Origin: Bacteroidales bacterium UBA2295
GTDB taxonomy: Bacteria > Bacteroidota > Bacteroidia > Bacteroidales > Tenuifilaceae
NCBI GenBank assembly: GCA_002345825.1
Contig: DDWD01000130.1
Span: 2,382-25,822, forward strand
Direction of reading: 5' to 3'
DNA length: 23,441 nucleotides
Shown: positions 8,000-16,288 of the stretch, piece after piece
How positions within the stretch are numbered: position 1 is the first letter of the stretch
Layout: the number at the start of each line of letters is the position of its first letter
Translations under genes and position numbers: made by a program
Notes under the pieces: model-generated
Told to the model about the DNA's origin: nothing
What the model saw: only the letters and a program-made list of their open reading frames with translations
Database searches by the model: none

Positions 8000-10114
8000 A
8001 TGAAAAAAATAATTTTTGTATTGATTCCAAGCCTATTGCTTTTGAGTAGCTCCTGCGATAGGAGCCCCGTTAAATATCCTGAAACCCCCAAGGGAGATGT
8101 AGTTGATAACTATTTTGGTGTTGACGTAGCCGATCCATACCGCTGGTTAGAGGACGATAAGTCTGAACAAGTTGCTCAATGGGTTGAAGCTCAGAATAAA
8201 GTAACCTTTGGATATCTAGATGAAATTCCTTTCCGGGAAGCTATAAAAGATCGCTTGAATAACCTTTGGGATTATTCTGCCAAAACATCACCCTTTATAC
8301 GGGGCGGTAAAACGTTTTCGTATGAACGTGATGGCCTTCAGGATCAATGGGTGCTTTACGTTCAGGATTCTAACGATGCTGACCCCAGGGTGCTAATTGA
8401 TCCAAATCAGTTTTCCGTAGATGGGACTGTTGCCCTAAGCTCTATTGGTGTTTCTCACGATGCTAAATATATAGCTTATGCTACATCGGATGGTGGCTCC
8501 GATTGGAACAAAATTAGCATAAAAGACATTGCCACGGGTGAAGATTTATCCGATGAATTGCATTGGGTTAAGTTCTCGGGTATTGAGTGGTACAAAAACG
8601 GTTTTTTCTATAGCCGCTACGATGAGCCAAATAAAGGCGATGAGTTAAGCAGCGCAAACCAGTATCACAAGGTGTATTACCATCAGGTAGGCACGCCCCA
8701 ATCGAGCGATAAACTTATTTTCCAAAACCTTGAGTACCCTCAAAGAAACTACTTTGCTCAGGTAACCTCCGATCAGAAGTTTTTGATAATATCTGAAACT
8801 GAGTCAACCCACGGAAACTCATTGTACATAAGAAATCTATCAACAGATCATGATTTTATTAAGCTTACCACTAGCTTCGAGTACAACTACCAAGTTCTCG
8901 ATCATATTGACAACTACCTATACGTGCTAACGAATTACAAATCACCTAAGTATAAGTTGATTAAAATTAACATCAATAGCCTTGATATTGGTAACTGGCG
9001 CGATGTTATTCCAGAAAAGAAGGATGTACTAGAGAGCTGCGTGCTGGCTGGTGGAAAAATTATTGCAACCTATATCGAAGATGTTAAAAGCAAGGTGGAG
9101 GTCTATAATCTCGATGGCGACAAGCTGCATCAAATCAGTTTGCCTACCCTAGGAACCGTTTCGGGTATTAGCGCTCAGCTAAACCATAAGTTGGCATTCT
9201 ACACTTTCTCGTCGTTTACTGTTCCTTCGGTAATATATTCATTTAATACCGAGACATATGAATCTGAGGTTTTCTTTGAACCCGAGATTGATTTTGATTT
9301 TGACAACTATGCAACCAAACAGGTTTTCTATAAAAGTAAAGATGGAACAGATGTCCCCATGTTCATTGTCCATAAAAAAGGAATTGAGCTGAATGGACAG
9401 AATCCTACTTTGCTATATGGTTATGGTGGCTTTAACGCTACTGTTAAACCTACCTTTAGCACATCGCGCTTAGTATGGCTTGAGAACGGTGGCGTATATG
9501 CCCTAGCCAACATTAGGGGAGGTGGGGAGTATGGCGAAAACTGGTATCGTTCAGGTACCAAGCTAAATAAGCAAAATGTTTTTGATGATTTTATAGCAGC
9601 AGGCGAGTATCTAATTGGCCAAGGATATACATCAAACAAAAAGTTGGCAATCCAAGGCGGATCAAATGGCGGTTTACTTGTGGGTGCAGTTGTTAATCAA
9701 CGCCCAGATCTGTTCAAAGTGGCTATTCCACAGGTTGGGGTAATGGATATGTTGCGTTTCCATAAGTTTACCATTGGATGGGCATGGGTTAACGACTATG
9801 GTTCGAGTGAAGATTCAATCCAGTTCCTAAATTTACGTAATTATTCTCCAATTCACAACGTGCAGAGTGGTGTGCGTTACCCCGCAATACTTGTCACCAC
9901 TGCGGATCATGACGATAGGGTAGTTCCTGCTCACTCTTTCAAGTATATTGCAACATTGCAGGATAAGCAGAGAAAAGGCGCGAATCCAAAGCTTATTCGC
10001 ATTCAAACACGAGCAGGACATGGGGCCGGAATGCCTACATCGTTAATTATTCAGGAAACGGCCGATATATATTCTTTCATCTTCTACAATATGGGTGAGA
10101 ATATTCAGTATTGA
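8000..10114 (+). CDS. Prolyl oligopeptidase (S9A), predicted lipoprotein
   Basis: This serine peptidase cleaves short peptides after proline. The 704-residue protein starts with a hydrophobic signal (2-18) followed by Cys19 in LSSSC, a loose lipobox, so it is probably a lipid-anchored or at least exported enzyme. The family N-terminus (YFGVDVADPYRWLED) leads into a seven-bladed propeller, then the alpha/beta hydrolase domain. The catalytic triad is readable: Ser555 in GGSNGG, Asp638 in ADHDDRVVP, His674 in RAGHGAG. R640 matches the substrate-binding arginine of porcine POP. The gene has its own -7 box and terminator, so it is probably a single transcription unit. It may serve peptide scavenging in the periplasm. 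The enzyme call is firm; the lipid anchor is moderately likely, since the residue at -3 is Ser, not Leu. Confidence 0.95.
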   Translation: MKKIIFVLIPSLLLLSSSCDRSPVKYPETPKGDVVDNYFGVDVADPYRWLEDDKSEQVAQWVEAQNKVTFGYLDEIPFREAIKDRLNNLWDYSAKTSPFIRGGKTFSYERDGLQDQWVLYVQDSNDADPRVLIDPNQFSVDGTVALSSIGVSHDAKYIAYATSDGGSDWNKISIKDIATGEDLSDELHWVKFSGIEWYKNGFFYSRYDEPNKGDELSSANQYHKVYYHQVGTPQSSDKLIFQNLEYPQRNYFAQVTSDQKFLIISETESTHGNSLYIRNLSTDHDFIKLTTSFEYNYQVLDHIDNYLYVLTNYKSPKYKLIKININSLDIGNWRDVIPEKKDVLESCVLAGGKIIATYIEDVKSKVEVYNLDGDKLHQISLPTLGTVSGISAQLNHKLAFYTFSSFTVPSVIYSFNTETYESEVFFEPEIDFDFDNYATKQVFYKSKDGTDVPMFIVHKKGIELNGQNPTLLYGYGGFNATVKPTFSTSRLVWLENGGVYALANIRGGGEYGENWYRSGTKLNKQNVFDDFIAAGEYLIGQGYTSNKKLAIQGGSNGGLLVGAVVNQRPDLFKVAIPQVGVMDMLRFHKFTIGWAWVNDYGSSEDSIQFLNLRNYSPIHNVQSGVRYPAILVTTADHDDRVVPAHSFKYIATLQDKQRKGANPKLIRIQTRAGHGAGMPTSLIIQETADIYSFIFYNMGENIQY

Positions 10115-10135
10115 ACATACTAATTATTATAAGGT

Positions 10136-10168
10136 AAAGGAGTTGGACGTACCCCAACTCCTTTTTTT
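10136..10168 (+). terminator. rho-independent terminator after the prolyl oligopeptidase gene
   Basis: AAAGGAGTTGG (10136-10146) pairs with CCAACTCCTTT (10154-10164), then a run of T. It ends 15 bases before the next start codon, so the kinase gene must depend on readthrough or a promoter overlapping this stem. Confidence 0.88.
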
Positions 10169-10182
10169 ACCCATCAAATTTT

Positions 10183-10812
10183 ATGCAGTATTTAGTAATT
10201 GAAGGGAATATTGGTGCGGGAAAGACCACCCTGGCCAAAATGTTAGCCAATGATCTAAACGCCAGGATTGTACTCGAACAATTCGCCGATAATCCGTTCT
10301 TACCCAAGTTTTATAACGACCCTCAGCGCTATAGCTTTCCATTGGAACTGTCGTTCCTTGCCGAGCGTTATAAGCAGCTCAATGCCGAACTCCGCTCGAG
10401 CTCATTATTTCAGCCACTGCTTATTGCAGATTATTTCTTTATGAAATCGCTCATCTTTGCCCAAAATACCCTTGCTAAGGATGAGTTTAATCTATATCGG
10501 CAGATTTTTGAAATTATCTACAGTTCTATCCCCAAACCCGATCTTTACGTTTATCTTCATGTGCCGGTTGATCGTTTAATTAGTAATATTAAGAAAAGGG
10601 GACGAGATTATGAACAATCAATAACCCCTGAGTACCTTGAAACAATTCAGCGTGGTTACTTTGAGTTCTTCAAACAACATCCCGATTATACATTTCTGGT
10701 TATTGACACATCTGAACTCGATTTTGTGGATCACCCTGAAGATTATGCTAAAATAAAAGCAGCAATTTTTGACCAAAGTTTTAAAAAAGGTGTTCAAAGG
10801 CTTTCATTTTAA
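10183..10812 (+). CDS. Deoxynucleoside kinase (dNK family)
   Basis: This 209-residue cytosolic enzyme phosphorylates a deoxynucleoside to its 5'-monophosphate for nucleotide salvage. It has the P-loop GNIGAGKT (8-15), the ERYKQL segment, the DYFFMKSLIFAQ stretch typical of bacterial deoxyadenosine/deoxyguanosine kinases, and a lid region with NIKKRGRDYE. The length is right for the family. The substrate base is not decidable by eye. Its start lies just after the previous terminator with no clear promoter of its own, and no terminator follows, so some transcripts may continue into the lipoprotein gene downstream. Confidence 0.92.
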   Translation: MQYLVIEGNIGAGKTTLAKMLANDLNARIVLEQFADNPFLPKFYNDPQRYSFPLELSFLAERYKQLNAELRSSSLFQPLLIADYFFMKSLIFAQNTLAKDEFNLYRQIFEIIYSSIPKPDLYVYLHVPVDRLISNIKKRGRDYEQSITPEYLETIQRGYFEFFKQHPDYTFLVIDTSELDFVDHPEDYAKIKAAIFDQSFKKGVQRLSF

Positions 10813-10863
10813 CTTTTAACGCAAATTTTACGGGCAAAGATTTTCTATTTCACAAAGAAGTAT

Positions 10864-10871
10864 TAAATTTG
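10864..10871 (+). promoter_or_regulatory. -7 box for the OmpA/TPR lipoprotein gene
   Basis: TAAATTTG matches TAnnTTTG, 48 bases before the ATG at 10920, giving a leader of about 40 bases. No convincing -33 TTTG is visible. Confidence 0.5.
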
Positions 10872-10919
10872 TGACTTGTTGACCAATAATGAAAAAACCA
10901 AATTAAACGCTAATAAATT

Positions 10920-12638
10920 ATGAAAAGAATCAAATTCAATCTAATGGCATTGTTTGCCATAGCAGCTATTGTTTTAAGTAGTTGTGGCGGTGTAAGTAAA
11001 ATGAAAGAGTTTGCAGAAGGTACTGATCTTAAACTTGAGCCCAATCCACTTGAAGTGCATGGCAATATGGTAAAAGGTACTGTTTCGGCAACTTTCCCTG
11101 CCAAGTACTTTAATAAGAAAGCTATTCTAAAGGTTACTCCTGTCCTTGTTTACGAAGGTGGCGAGTTACCCCTAGAGCCAAAAATGCTTCAAGGAGAGGA
11201 CGTGGAAGACAACCATCAGGTTATTTCTTATGATGCAGGCGGATCGGTAAGTCATGATATTGAGTTTGAATACAACGACCAGATGATGAAGTCGGATCTT
11301 GAACTACGTTTTGTGATAATCCACAAAGGTGAAGAAATTCCTTTTGACGAAACTCACAAGATTGGTGTTGGTGTAATTGCTACATCTAAACTAGTTGAAC
11401 TGGATCCTAAGCCTATAATGCTTACCGACAAATTCCAACGGATCACGCCTAAAAAAGAGGAAGCTCAGATTAACTTCGTAGTTAACCGTTCGGAGGTTCG
11501 TCGTTCAGAATTAACCAAAGATGAGATTAAAGCTCTTGAGGCTTTTATTAAAGAAACTGCTTCAAAAGAGAATCTTGAACTAAAAGGCATTAACGTTTCT
11601 GCATACGCTTCTCCTGAAGGTCCACTTGACCTGAATGAAAAACTTTCAAAAGAGCGTGGAAAAGGTGCGGAGAAATGGCTTGCTGATATTTTCAAAAAGG
11701 CAAAAGTTGAAGGAAAAGCTGGTGACTATGTATCAACTCAAACCACTGCCGAAGATTGGGAAGGCTTCAAGAAACTTGTTCAGGCTTCTGATATTCAAGA
11801 TAAAGAATTAATTCTACGCGTTCTCTCTATGTACTCAGATACTGAGGTTCGTGAGAAAGAGATTAGGAATATGAGCAAAGTTTTCCTTGTGCTGCAAGAA
11901 AAGATTTTGCCTGAACTACGTCGTTCAAAAATGATTGCAAATGTTGATCTGATTGGCTACTCTGACGAGGAGTTACTAGAAATGGTTCAGAACGACAACA
12001 TCGATAGCCTAAACGTAGAGGAGATGCTTTACGCTGCTTCGCTTTGCCAAAACGAAGACATGAAGTTTAAGGTGTACCAAAAGGCAGCTGAGCAATTCAA
12101 CGACGTTCGCGCATTCAACAACATTGGTTACATGAACCTAAAGAAAGGAAATCTAGCTGAGGCAAAATCAGCTCTTGAGTCTGCTTCGGGAGTTGAGGCA
12201 AACAATGCTGTTGTTAAGAACAACTTAGGATGTGTTGCTCTTCTTGAAGGTGATATCGACAATGCACAGAGCCTATTTGTTGGTGCAACTAATGCAGGTC
12301 AAGAGGTTAAGTATAACCTAGGTATTATTTCGATTATCAAGAATCAGTACCCAGCCGCTGTTGAGTATCTTGCAGGTAGCGATACTTTTAACCAAGGTCT
12401 TGCTATGCTCCTAAGCAACAGAAACGATGCTGCTAAGAATACTTTCCAAAAGGTTGACGAGGCCAAAGCTTACTATGGTCAAGCAATTGTTGGTGCTCGC
12501 ATAGGCGACGAGAATATGGTACTTAACAATCTACGTACTGCTATTGGCAAAGATGCTTCTTTGAAAGAGCGTGTACTTAAGGATATGGAGTTCCGTAACT
12601 ACTTCCAAAACGAAGCATTCACTGCAATCGTTCAGTAG
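10920..12638 (+). CDS. Outer-membrane-type lipoprotein with OmpA-like and TPR regions
   Basis: The 572-residue protein starts with a clear lipoprotein signal: hydrophobic segment, then LSSC with Cys22. Residues about 40-165 form a beta-rich region I do not recognise. Residues about 183-345 look OmpA-like: INFVVNRSEVRRSEL, then VSAYASPEG (227-234) and NEKLSKERGKGAEKWL (239-254), ending NVDLIGYSD. Residues about 385-560 look like tetratricopeptide repeats (AFNNIGYMNLKKGNLAEAKSA, NNLGCVALLEGDIDNAQSLF). The OmpA consensus Asp of the TD motif is replaced by Ser in YASPEG, while Arg246 is kept, so binding to peptidoglycan is uncertain. It is probably a periplasm-facing lipoprotein acting as an envelope scaffold. 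It has its own promoter box and a very strong terminator, suggesting high expression. I do not know a named function. Confidence 0.88.
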   Translation: MKRIKFNLMALFAIAAIVLSSCGGVSKMKEFAEGTDLKLEPNPLEVHGNMVKGTVSATFPAKYFNKKAILKVTPVLVYEGGELPLEPKMLQGEDVEDNHQVISYDAGGSVSHDIEFEYNDQMMKSDLELRFVIIHKGEEIPFDETHKIGVGVIATSKLVELDPKPIMLTDKFQRITPKKEEAQINFVVNRSEVRRSELTKDEIKALEAFIKETASKENLELKGINVSAYASPEGPLDLNEKLSKERGKGAEKWLADIFKKAKVEGKAGDYVSTQTTAEDWEGFKKLVQASDIQDKELILRVLSMYSDTEVREKEIRNMSKVFLVLQEKILPELRRSKMIANVDLIGYSDEELLEMVQNDNIDSLNVEEMLYAASLCQNEDMKFKVYQKAAEQFNDVRAFNNIGYMNLKKGNLAEAKSALESASGVEANNAVVKNNLGCVALLEGDIDNAQSLFVGATNAGQEVKYNLGIISIIKNQYPAAVEYLAGSDTFNQGLAMLLSNRNDAAKNTFQKVDEAKAYYGQAIVGARIGDENMVLNNLRTAIGKDASLKERVLKDMEFRNYFQNEAFTAIVQ

Positions 12639-12658
12639 TAAATTACATTTGATACTAT

Positions 12659-12692
12659 AAGGAAAGGGCGCTTTTAGGCGCCCTTTCCTTTT
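12659..12692. terminator. Strong terminator overlapping a convergent gene end
   Basis: AAGGAAAGGGCGC (12659-12671) pairs perfectly with GCGCCCTTTCCTT (12678-12690), a 13-bp stem, followed by TTTG on the plus strand. The right arm also encodes the last codons of the minus-strand methyltransferase, whose stop codon lies in the loop at 12674-12676. Confidence 0.8.
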
Positions 12693-13228
12693 GATGTAAA
12701 CTTTACGAAAAAGTCCCAGATTACAATGCCTGCAGTTACCGAAACGTTAAATGAATGCTTTGTACCAAATTGGGGGATTTCTATAGCGCCTTTGCAACCA
12801 TCAATTACACCTTGAGCAACACCCTTAAGCTCATTGCCAAAAACAAAAGCATACTTCTTATTGGTTGATATTTCGAACTCTCTAATATCAATACTATCAG
12901 TTGTTTGCTCCAGTGCGAATATTTGGTAACCTTGTTCCTTGAGTATTCTTATGGCTTCCTCGGCCTTCTCGTAGTAGTCCCATTGCATCGAATCTTCAGC
13001 ACCAAGAGCAGTTTTGTGAATTTCAGTATTTGGAGGAGTAGCCGAGATTCCACACAGAACGATCTTCTCAACATTCAAGGCATCGCAGGTTCTGAATATA
13101 GACCCAATATTATTTAGGCTTCTAACATTGTCTAAAACGACAACTACAGGAAATTTCGATGAATTCTTGAATTCCTCTATCGACTTTCTGTACAACTCTT
13201 CAATTTTAAGTTTACGTGCTTTAGCCAT
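12674..13228 (-). CDS. SpoU/TrmH-family RNA 2'-O-methyltransferase
   Basis: This SPOUT-fold enzyme methylates a ribose 2'-OH in tRNA or rRNA using S-adenosylmethionine. I chose the ATG at 13226-13228 (184 residues); the reading frame also opens further upstream at a TTG (13294), but that would add 22 residues not expected for the family and run into the divergent promoter region. The three SpoU motifs are visible: NNIGSIFRTCDA (39-50), FVFGNELKGV (128-137) and IPQFGTKHSFNVSVTAG (151-167). The last is the trefoil-knot region that binds the cofactor. There is no long N-terminal substrate domain, so the RNA target cannot be told. It converges on the OmpA/TPR gene and shares that gene's terminator sequence in its final codons. 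Confidence 0.9.
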   Translation of the reverse strand: MAKARKLKIEELYRKSIEEFKNSSKFPVVVVLDNVRSLNNIGSIFRTCDALNVEKIVLCGISATPPNTEIHKTALGAEDSMQWDYYEKAEEAIRILKEQGYQIFALEQTTDSIDIREFEISTNKKYAFVFGNELKGVAQGVIDGCKGAIEIPQFGTKHSFNVSVTAGIVIWDFFVKFTSKGKGA

Positions 13229-13316
13229 TATAAAATCTGTATAAATGTGATTATAGGTAAATAGATTAACTAAATTTTTGTATTTTAGATGCAATGCAAA
13301 TTAAACCATATTTCCA

Positions 13317-14504
13317 ATGAATATCCATGAGTATCAGGCCAAAGAATTATTGAAACGTGCTGGGGTTTCAGTTCCCGCAGGCAAGGCAGTGTACTCCGTT
13401 GAGGAGGCTGTAAATGTAGCAAAAGATATTTTTAATTCCACAGGAACAAATGCCATTGCTGTAAAAGCGCAAATTCATGCCGGAGGCAGAGGCAAAGGGG
13501 GAGGAGTTAAAATTGCAAAGAGCATAGAGGAGGTGCAACAGTTCGCTGAGGAGATATTGGGAATGACTTTGATTACCCATCAAACAGGATCCGAAGGTAA
13601 ACTTGTGCGGAAACTGCTCATTGAGCAAGGGATTTACTATCCAGGGCCATCACCCGTTCAAGAGTTCTATATGAGTATTCTACTCAATAGGGCAACTGGT
13701 CGTAATATGGTACTTTATTCAACTGAAGGAGGAATGGATATTGAGGCGGTTGCAGAGAAAACACCTCACTTGATCTTCAAGGAGGAGATACACCCTATGG
13801 GCATTCAACCCTTTCAGGCTAGGCGTATAGCCTTTAACCTAGGTTTGACAGGTAAGGCATTTTCTCAAATGGTCAAATTTGTTACAAACTTGTACAATGC
13901 CTACATTACTTACGACTCTACCCTATTCGAAATAAATCCCGTGTTTAAAACGTCCGACGATCTTATTTTTGCTGCTGATGCTAAGGTAAATATCGACGAC
14001 AATGCGCTGTACAAGCATTCCGAACTCAATGATATGAGAGATATTGACGAGGAGGATCCTAATGAGGTGGAAGCCTCTGAATCGAATCTTAACTTTATTA
14101 AGCTCGATGGTAATGTGGGATGCATGGTGAATGGTGCCGGTTTGGCAATGGCTACAATGGATATCATAAAGCTATCTGGTGGCGAACCAGCTAATTTTTT
14201 AGATGTTGGAGGAAGCGCCAATGCCACAACTGTAGCTGCAGGATTTAGGATTATTCTAAAAGATCCGGCAGTTAACGCAATCCTCATCAATATTTTTGGC
14301 GGAATAGTACGCTGCGACCGAGTTGCTCAGGGTGTTGTAGATGCTTACAATGAAATTGGAGATATCTCTGTTCCTGTAATTGTTAGGTTGCAAGGAACCA
14401 ACGCCAAGGAGGGGAAGGAACTTATTGATAACAGCGGTTTGAAGGTATACTCGGCCATAAGCCTACAGGAAGCTGCCGATTTGGTTAAAAAGTTGGTAGG
14501 CTAG
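13317..14504 (+). CDS. sucC: Succinyl-CoA synthetase beta subunit
   Basis: SucC is the ATP-grasp subunit that binds nucleotide and succinate in the TCA-cycle enzyme converting succinyl-CoA to succinate with ATP or GTP formation. The 395-residue protein begins MNIHEYQAKELLKRAGV, the standard start. The ATP-grasp loop HAGGRGKGGG spans 54-63. The conserved C-terminal half has FLDVGGSAN and the GGIVRCDRVAQGV stretch from 328 that lies at the phosphate-binding interface with the alpha subunit. Length matches the E. coli protein (388). The partner gene sucD is not next to it: a terminator and a minus-strand gene follow at once. The alpha subunit must be encoded elsewhere. Confidence 0.97.
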   Translation: MNIHEYQAKELLKRAGVSVPAGKAVYSVEEAVNVAKDIFNSTGTNAIAVKAQIHAGGRGKGGGVKIAKSIEEVQQFAEEILGMTLITHQTGSEGKLVRKLLIEQGIYYPGPSPVQEFYMSILLNRATGRNMVLYSTEGGMDIEAVAEKTPHLIFKEEIHPMGIQPFQARRIAFNLGLTGKAFSQMVKFVTNLYNAYITYDSTLFEINPVFKTSDDLIFAADAKVNIDDNALYKHSELNDMRDIDEEDPNEVEASESNLNFIKLDGNVGCMVNGAGLAMATMDIIKLSGGEPANFLDVGGSANATTVAAGFRIILKDPAVNAILINIFGGIVRCDRVAQGVVDAYNEIGDISVPVIVRLQGTNAKEGKELIDNSGLKVYSAISLQEAADLVKKLVG

Positions 14505-14521
14505 ACATAACTTTATTGAAC

Positions 14522-14557
14522 AAAAAAAGGGCTGCCAAACTTTGGCAGCCTTTTTTT
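14522..14557. terminator. Terminator after sucC, probably bidirectional
   Basis: GGCTGCC (14530-14536) pairs with GGCAGCC (14544-14550), flanked by an A run on the left and a T run on the right. The A run reads as a T tract from the opposite side, so it can also end the DUF2892 gene, whose stop codon lies in the right-hand T run. Confidence 0.88.
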
Positions 14558-14744
14558 ACTCTTTTGTTGAACAGGTATTTAACCCAAAAATTGCATAAAG
14601 CCCACAAAATCGCATAAATGCTGTTGCAATCGGTACAATGGCAACTAATCCCCACCAACTTTGATATACAACACCTAGAACTGCAATAACTATAGCAATG
14701 ATTATTCTTACAATCATATCAGTTTTTCCTACATTTCTTTTCAT
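14556..14744 (-). CDS. DUF2892 (YgaP-like) small membrane protein
   Basis: A 62-residue inner-membrane protein. It opens MKRNVGKTDMIVRIIIAI, the family's typical start, then two hydrophobic stretches (about 10-26 and 29-48) separated by WWG, and ends with a cysteine-containing FGLNTCST tail. The same fold occurs as the membrane part of E. coli YgaP, where it is joined to a rhodanese domain; here it stands alone. Its function is unknown. It lies 70 bases downstream of the arginine deiminase on the same strand and may share its transcript. Confidence 0.88.
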   Translation of the reverse strand: MKRNVGKTDMIVRIIIAIVIAVLGVVYQSWWGLVAIVPIATAFMRFCGLYAIFGLNTCSTKE

Positions 14745-14771
14745 ACTTACATTAAGTTTGAGTTTGTACTT

Positions 14772-14789
14772 TTATCTATAAACAGATAA
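14772..14789. promoter_or_regulatory. AT-rich inverted repeat between arcA and the DUF2892 gene
   Basis: TTATCT (14772-14777) and AGATAA (14784-14789) are inverted copies six bases apart. It lies 28 bases upstream of the DUF2892 start. It could be an operator or a weak stem after arcA; no T tract follows in either direction. Confidence 0.25.
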
Positions 14790-14814
14790 GTGTAGGAAAA
14801 GTTTTTAATTAATT

Positions 14815-16089
14815 CTAACGCCAGTTAATGTCCTTGCGGCATACTGGCATAGTCATACATCTAGCACCACCGCCACCTCGAGGCAGTTCACTACCATCTA
14901 ATGTAATGAGGAATCGGTTGTATTCAGCCAAATCTACTTTACCGTTTATCACCTCTTTGGCTCTAATGATTTCATAACCATGCTTGTTCATCTCTTCGGC
15001 TGTGTAGTTATTGCGGCCATATCCAATTACTTTACCGGGACCAATGGCAAAAAAGTTTGCTCCGCTATGCCATTGCTCACGCTCCTGAGTCCATTGGTCT
15101 TTTGTCCCTCCACACTGAATTGGCTCCAAATCCATACCTAACTTTTTAAGGGCGGTTAGAATATTCTCAACATTCTTGATCTCTTTTACCTTGCAGTTTT
15201 GTACAGTAATCATAACTGTTTGGTACTTATTGGGCCTTGTTATAAGTGGTTCAAATATCATGCATGAGTTCACGTCAAGAAGGGTGAAAACCATATCGAG
15301 ATGAATAAACGACTCGGGCTTGTAAGGTAACTCCTGCACAATTATATGCCGCTCTTTATTGTCGTTTTTTGAGCATAATCTACTTATAATAAAATCGATA
15401 CCCTGCGACGTTGTTCTGCTGCCATTCCCTATGAGCATAATATCGTCCCGAGCAATCAGTACATCTCCCCCCTCAATGGATATGTTTCCATTTGTGTTGT
15501 AGGATGTAGGATTTATTGTGCTCGTTTCAAATGTGTCGGAATGGTTAAAGATAGCTTCCATTATAATGGATTCTCTATCGCGTACAGGACTTGCCATTTT
15601 TCCAATTAGCACCTCGTCGTACATTGCGATTGAAGCATCGCGGGTAAAATAAAAATTGTAAAGCGGATGTAGCGCGTACCGCTCGTTGCTTAAAAAGCTA
15701 GTTAGAGTATTTCTCTTTATGGGAAGCCCTTGAATTAACAGGTTTACAAGCTGCTTCGAGGGTATTGCCTCCAACTCCTCGCGCAGGTGCATTACCCCTT
15801 CGTGCTTGCAAATGGTTGCTATAATCTCTTCGCGAGCCTGGGGCTTACGAATTACTTCGTAAAGCAAATCGCTTACCTGATATGTTTTTGTTACCTTGGA
15901 TAATACTCCGTTAAGTTGAGCATATTCTTTTCGTGCAACGTCAAGGTTAAGAATATCGCTATACAGGGCCCTGTGAGCATCATTTGGGGTCATATTTTCC
16001 ACTTCGGCTCCCGGCGTATGCAAAATTACTCCTTGCAATTCGCCAACTTCTGAATTTACGTTTACTCTCATCTTGCTACTCATATGCAT
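14815..16089 (-). CDS. arcA: Arginine deiminase
   Basis: This enzyme hydrolyses arginine to citrulline and ammonia, the first step of the arginine deiminase pathway. The 424-residue protein has all main motifs: FTRD with Asp151, EGGD (207-210), HLD (His263, Asp265) and the C-terminal GGGGARCMTMP with the nucleophile Cys411. Three nearby ATG codons (residues 1, 3, 7) are possible starts; the domain proper begins at about residue 8, so residue 7 may be the true one. No ornithine carbamoyltransferase, carbamate kinase or antiporter gene is in this window, so it may act alone, for example in ammonia release or citrulline supply. A TATCTTTG box lies 41 bases upstream. The enzyme identity is secure at family level; other guanidine-group substrates cannot be fully excluded. 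Confidence 0.92.
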   Translation of the reverse strand: MHMSSKMRVNVNSEVGELQGVILHTPGAEVENMTPNDAHRALYSDILNLDVARKEYAQLNGVLSKVTKTYQVSDLLYEVIRKPQAREEIIATICKHEGVMHLREELEAIPSKQLVNLLIQGLPIKRNTLTSFLSNERYALHPLYNFYFTRDASIAMYDEVLIGKMASPVRDRESIIMEAIFNHSDTFETSTINPTSYNTNGNISIEGGDVLIARDDIMLIGNGSRTTSQGIDFIISRLCSKNDNKERHIIVQELPYKPESFIHLDMVFTLLDVNSCMIFEPLITRPNKYQTVMITVQNCKVKEIKNVENILTALKKLGMDLEPIQCGGTKDQWTQEREQWHSGANFFAIGPGKVIGYGRNNYTAEEMNKHGYEIIRAKEVINGKVDLAEYNRFLITLDGSELPRGGGGARCMTMPVCRKDINWR

Positions 16090-16129
16090 TGGTTTTATTA
16101 TGTGTGTTGGTGTAGTTGAAAAGTGCTCG

Positions 16130-16137
16130 CAAAGATA
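16130..16137 (-). promoter_or_regulatory. -7 box of the arcA promoter
   Basis: Reading minus, TATCTTTG is an exact TAnnTTTG match placed 41 bases before the first arcA ATG. CAAA on the plus strand at 16151-16154 reads TTTG, but at 13 bases it is too close for a normal -33 element. Confidence 0.5.
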
Positions 16138-16288
16138 AGCTCCATAGCAACAAAATTATATAAAATTGTTGGTGTTAAGCGACAGGTATCTGTCTTTTAT
16201 CGTGATGTACGGATTATTGACTTTGTAAAATGCCAATACCAGCATAAGTACTACAGCGTAAGCGTTATATCCTGATGAGAATTGCGAT

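Noticed and set aside
13229..13294. Longer methyltransferase frame starting at TTG 13294
   Set aside because: The added 22 residues do not resemble the family, and an ATG at 13228 begins a normal MAKARKLKIEEL start.
13910..14290. 126-codon minus-strand frame inside sucC
   Set aside because: It is fully inside the conserved sucC gene, with low-complexity Ser/Leu/Ala content typical of a shadow frame.
16181..16198. GACAG/CTGTC hairpin followed by TTTT between the DUF454 gene and arcA
   Set aside because: Only five pairs, and no plus-strand gene ends there; it points the wrong way for the flanking genes.
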